From the NCBI GenBank assembly GCA_900756925.1, contig CAAELX010000013.1, forward strand, positions 1-8,660: 8,660 nucleotides of DNA. The letters are read 5' to 3'. A program made the translations under genes and the position numbers. Below the pieces are notes generated by a model, which did not search any database, was not told the DNA's origin, and was given only the letters and a program-made list of their open reading frames with translations. The stretch is from an uncultured Roseburia sp. GTDB lineage: Bacteria; Bacillota; Clostridia; Lachnospirales; Lachnospiraceae. Numbering within the stretch: the stretch's first letter is position 1; each line of letters begins with the position of its first letter. Positions 6,878 through 8,660 of this stretch are shown one piece after another.

Positions 6878-6897
6878 TTGACTGACTTTGACTGTGA
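6878..6897 (+). repeat. TTGACTG heptamer repeated at 10-bp spacing over the -35 region
   Basis: TTGACTG occurs at 6878-6884 and again at 6888-6894, one helical turn apart, overlapping the -35 element and spacer of the regulator promoter. Tandem sites on one DNA face suit an autoregulating AraC protein; equally, the second copy may be a chance duplicate of the -35. Confidence 0.35.
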
Positions 6898-6906
6898 TCT
6901 TATAAT
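6878..6906 (+). promoter_or_regulatory. Sigma-A promoter of the AraC-family regulator gene
   Basis: TTGACT (-35, 6878-6883) and TATAAT (-10, 6901-6906) are separated by exactly 17 bp, five of six and six of six matches to consensus. Transcription would start near 6913, leaving a leader of about 50 nt. AGGAG (6950-6954) lies 7 nt before the ATG at 6962. Confidence 0.8.
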
Positions 6907-6961
6907 AGAAGTGCAAGGCTCAAACAGAGCGGTTAACAGACCAAATGACAGGAGTTAGAAA

Positions 6962-7963
6962 ATGAAGATAGATGAAATTATCAAGAAAAGCATTGAAATT
7001 CCAGGTATATCTATAAAACGGGGCGAATTTAGCGCAAAACTCATTCTAAAGGAGAGAGACGGGAAAGGTTCCATGACTTTTTTCCCTCTGTTCCCAGGAG
7101 TTACATTGGCTTATATTTTTGTGAACTCTCCTGTCTGGACAGCCCCAGACTTTCACGATAATGGCTCCATGGAAACAGGACCATTGCTCTTAAATTACTG
7201 TGTAACAGGACGATGCGAACTCATCCTGAATAACGGGAACTTTGTGTATGTGAAAGATGGGGAGATATCCTTAACCGAACGATTCGCCAGACAGCAATAC
7301 GTTTATCCCCGCCGAATCTATGAAGGAATTGAGTTTTTTGTGGATATGGATACCGTAAATGCTCAAAGTTCCTGGGTAGAGGCTGAATTTGATATTGATT
7401 TCCACAGACTCAGAGATCTTTACTGCCCGGATGGGGGTACTTATATTGCGTCGGTTACGACTGAGATAGAAGAAGTCTTAAAAAAGCTGTGGTCATTACT
7501 GGATATTTCTGTTCCGCTGGCAATCCCACAAATGAAAATCTATACCCTTGCCCTGTTTTCACTGCTTCAAAATCTGAAAGAAATACCACCTTCCCAAGCC
7601 TGCACATTCTTCACAGAAACACAGGTAGACATTGCAAAACGTGTGGAAAAAATCATCACTTCTGATCTGCGCCAACACCATCCTGCGTGGGAACTGGCTG
7701 CACAGTTTTCCGTCAGTGAAACCAGCCTGAAGAACTACTTTCGCGGAGTTTATGGTCAAAATATATCAATTTATTTACGTGAAGTTCGTATGCAACGAGC
7801 TGCTGAATTACTCACTACTACAAACTTATCTGTATCGGAAATTGCAGAACAAGTTGGTTATTTGAATCAAAGCAAGTTTTCTTCGGCATTTAAGAAGCAG
7901 TTCAACGCTTCGCCATTAGAATTTAAGCGCCGCAAAAATTTAGAGAGAAATACTTCCAACTGA
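6962..7963 (+). CDS. AraC-family transcriptional regulator
   Basis: A 333-residue protein with a C-terminal AraC/XylS DNA-binding domain (about 222-328). The first HTH is in 'HPAWELAAQFSVSETSLKNYF' and the second in 'LSVSEIAEQVGYLNQSKFSSAF', followed by the family's 'FKKQFNASPLEFKRR' tail. The first 220 residues are an uncharacterised sensory region with a beta-rich middle ('GPLLLNYCVTGRCELILNNG') reminiscent of the cupin-like ligand pocket seen in this family, as in PchR/YbtA-type regulators that sense siderophores. The start is supported by AGGAG 7 nt upstream and a consensus promoter. It is divergent from the ECF/ABC operon, the usual arrangement for a dedicated activator. The gene is visibly more AT-rich than the operon. 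Siderophore or metallophore sensing is inferred from the neighbours; the ligand is unknown. Confidence 0.88.
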   Translation: MKIDEIIKKSIEIPGISIKRGEFSAKLILKERDGKGSMTFFPLFPGVTLAYIFVNSPVWTAPDFHDNGSMETGPLLLNYCVTGRCELILNNGNFVYVKDGEISLTERFARQQYVYPRRIYEGIEFFVDMDTVNAQSSWVEAEFDIDFHRLRDLYCPDGGTYIASVTTEIEEVLKKLWSLLDISVPLAIPQMKIYTLALFSLLQNLKEIPPSQACTFFTETQVDIAKRVEKIITSDLRQHHPAWELAAQFSVSETSLKNYFRGVYGQNISIYLREVRMQRAAELLTTTNLSVSEIAEQVGYLNQSKFSSAFKKQFNASPLEFKRRKNLERNTSN

Positions 7964-8007
7964 CGGGTTCTAACATTTTTCACAATAAATATTTTTATTA
8001 GAAACTC

Positions 8008-8532
8008 ATGACAAATGAAGTCAGAGTCATTTCTTATATTATAGGAAGTGACTCTGATTATTATAATTTACACCACTTTACAACTTTTTCTGTTCCGACA
8101 GCAGATACCTTATTTTTGCTGATATTATCCATACTGGCCTTAGAATCCGCACATTCCATCCGGTTTCTATATCAGCATTTTTTATCCAGAATAACGGAGA
8201 AATCACTGAATGTATTTTATTATGCATATTCCTATGCAAAGGTTGATTATTCCAGATTTATGAATACTACTGTCAGGATTGTTTTGAAGCTGATACCGGA
8301 TTCATTGCAGACACAGCCTGTATTTCTGTGCGTGGATGATACGATGGTATCTAAATTTGGCACAAAATTTGAAAATGTTTCAAAACTGTTTGACCATGCC
8401 GCACACAACGGTTCCAACTATCTGAATGGACACTGCTTTGTGAGTGTCATGCTCTGCGTACCTGTCTGGAATGGGGATAAAGTATATTATCTTTCACTTA
8501 CTTTTTGTTTTGAATACTCTTCCAATAACTGA
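8008..8532 (+). pseudogene. Truncated IS4-type DDE transposase (N-terminal part)
   Basis: The 174 codons include 'ESAHSIRFLYQHFLSRITEKS', 'VFLCVDDTMVSKFGTKFE' and 'KLFDHAAHNGSNYLNGHCF', which I recognise as the N-terminal half of an IS4-superfamily transposase common in Lachnospiraceae. The 'VDDT' motif (D110/D111) holds the first catalytic Asp. Resemblance stops at 'KVYYLSL' (L164, near 8499), where intact relatives continue with a PLGYR-like stretch; here ten unrelated residues and a stop follow. The second Asp and the catalytic Glu are missing, so the protein cannot be an active transposase. The ATG at 8008 has no convincing SD, and the first ~25 codons lie in a stem-loop, so the true start is uncertain. 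No terminal inverted repeats could be paired because the other end is absent. Confidence 0.75.
8019..8059. repeat. Long stem-loop at the start of the transposase fragment
   Basis: TCAGAGTCA (8021-8029) and TGACTCTGA (8049-8057) are perfect inverted repeats. Pairing continues inward (TTTCTTAT with ATAGGAAG, allowing G-U) to a 3-nt loop at 8038-8040 and outward by about two pairs, giving a stem of some 19 bp. It starts 56 nt after the AraC stop. It could terminate the regulator transcript (an AT-rich TTATTATAATTT follows) or be an IS end hairpin that blocks read-through expression of the transposase. Confidence 0.6.
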
Positions 8533-8660
8533 CTTGCATTGTAATTTTTCTTTTAAAGAATATCTGAGCGGAAATCCTTTTTTAACTAAACGTAATTCAT
8601 TTTGCACATTATAGCTGACAACATTCTGTCCTAATATCAATATAGAAAACAATAATACAT
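8494..8660 (-). CDS. Unrecognised C-terminal fragment, enters from the right edge
   Basis: The minus strand is open from the right edge to a TGA at 8496-8494, giving 54 residues that start with a hydrophobic 'LLFSILILGQNVVSY' and end in a Lys-rich tail, 'VFKTKSK'. I do not recognise the family; a hydrophobic segment followed by a basic tail would suit the end of a membrane protein. The last codons and the stop lie at the junction with the transposase fragment (near 8500), so the native C-terminus may be lost and the stop supplied by the IS sequence. With only 55 codons in AT-rich DNA, chance openness cannot be excluded. Confidence 0.3.
   Translation of the reverse strand, partial: VLLFSILILGQNVVSYNVQNELRLVKKGFPLRYSLKEKLQCKSVIGRVFKTKSK

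Larger units (their letters stand above)
6754..6961. promoter_or_regulatory. Divergent control region between the transporter operon and the AraC-type gene
   Basis: This 208-bp gap carries the rightward sigma-A promoter, a heptamer repeat over its -35, a GTTAG/CTAAC inverted repeat near the operon start, and a looser TGATT-N10-AATCA inverted repeat at 6824-6843. For the leftward operon only weak -10-like hexamers are visible on the minus strand (TATGCT 6815-6810, TATCCT 6810-6805, TATAAA 6805-6800), with no good -35 at 16-18 nt. That is consistent with, but does not prove, dependence on an activator such as the divergent AraC protein. No known riboswitch motif was recognised. Confidence 0.55.

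Noticed and set aside
6754..6961. Riboswitch upstream of the ECF operon
   Set aside because: ECF operons often carry vitamin riboswitches, but the leader is short and no known aptamer core (for example cobalamin, TPP or FMN) is recognisable.
7984..7999. AATAAA/TTTATT palindrome after the AraC gene as a terminator
   Set aside because: A pure A-T stem of six pairs in AT-rich DNA is too weak and is expected by chance; the longer stem-loop at 8019-8059 is the better candidate.
1..8660. CRISPR array, tRNA or rRNA genes
   Set aside because: No regularly spaced direct repeats and no tRNA- or rRNA-like segments were seen on either strand.

Overview
The window looks like an accessory stretch of a low-to-moderate GC Firmicute, most likely a gut Clostridia/Lachnospiraceae-type organism. 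That placement rests on inference: strong AGGAGG-type ribosome binding sites, a near-consensus sigma-A promoter, and a combination of protein families common in that group. No rRNA or marker gene is present to fix the taxon.

Layout. The left edge holds the first 36 codons of a HicB-type antitoxin gene (minus strand). Next come a GC-rich stem-loop and a tightly packed six-gene minus-strand operon running from 6753 down to 188. In transcription order the operon encodes an MptD/Trep_Strep-type ECF S component, an EcfT membrane subunit, a double-NBD ECF ATPase in one polypeptide, two complete TMD-NBD ABC proteins that pair like YbtP/YbtQ or IrtA/IrtB, and an 83-residue DtxR/MntR-like regulator that stops just after its winged helix. 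Every junction is an overlap (TAATG, ATGA) or a gap of 11 to 14 nt. A 208-bp divergent control region separates the operon from a plus-strand AraC-family regulator with its own consensus promoter. The right edge is AT-rich: an N-terminal fragment of an IS4-type DDE transposase with a long stem-loop over its start, joined near 8500 to unrelated DNA that is open on the minus strand.

How the genes may work together. An AraC activator, a DtxR-like protein, an ECF importer and a YbtPQ/IrtAB-like half-transporter pair suggest regulated uptake of a metal chelate such as a siderophore or other metallophore. No biosynthetic gene is visible, so this could be a scavenging system or the transport half of a larger locus. 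The substrate cannot be read from the sequence. The most notable points are the co-operonic pairing of an ECF importer with an ABC half-transporter pair, the regulator that lacks its metal-sensing domain, and mobile-element or hairpin debris at both ends.
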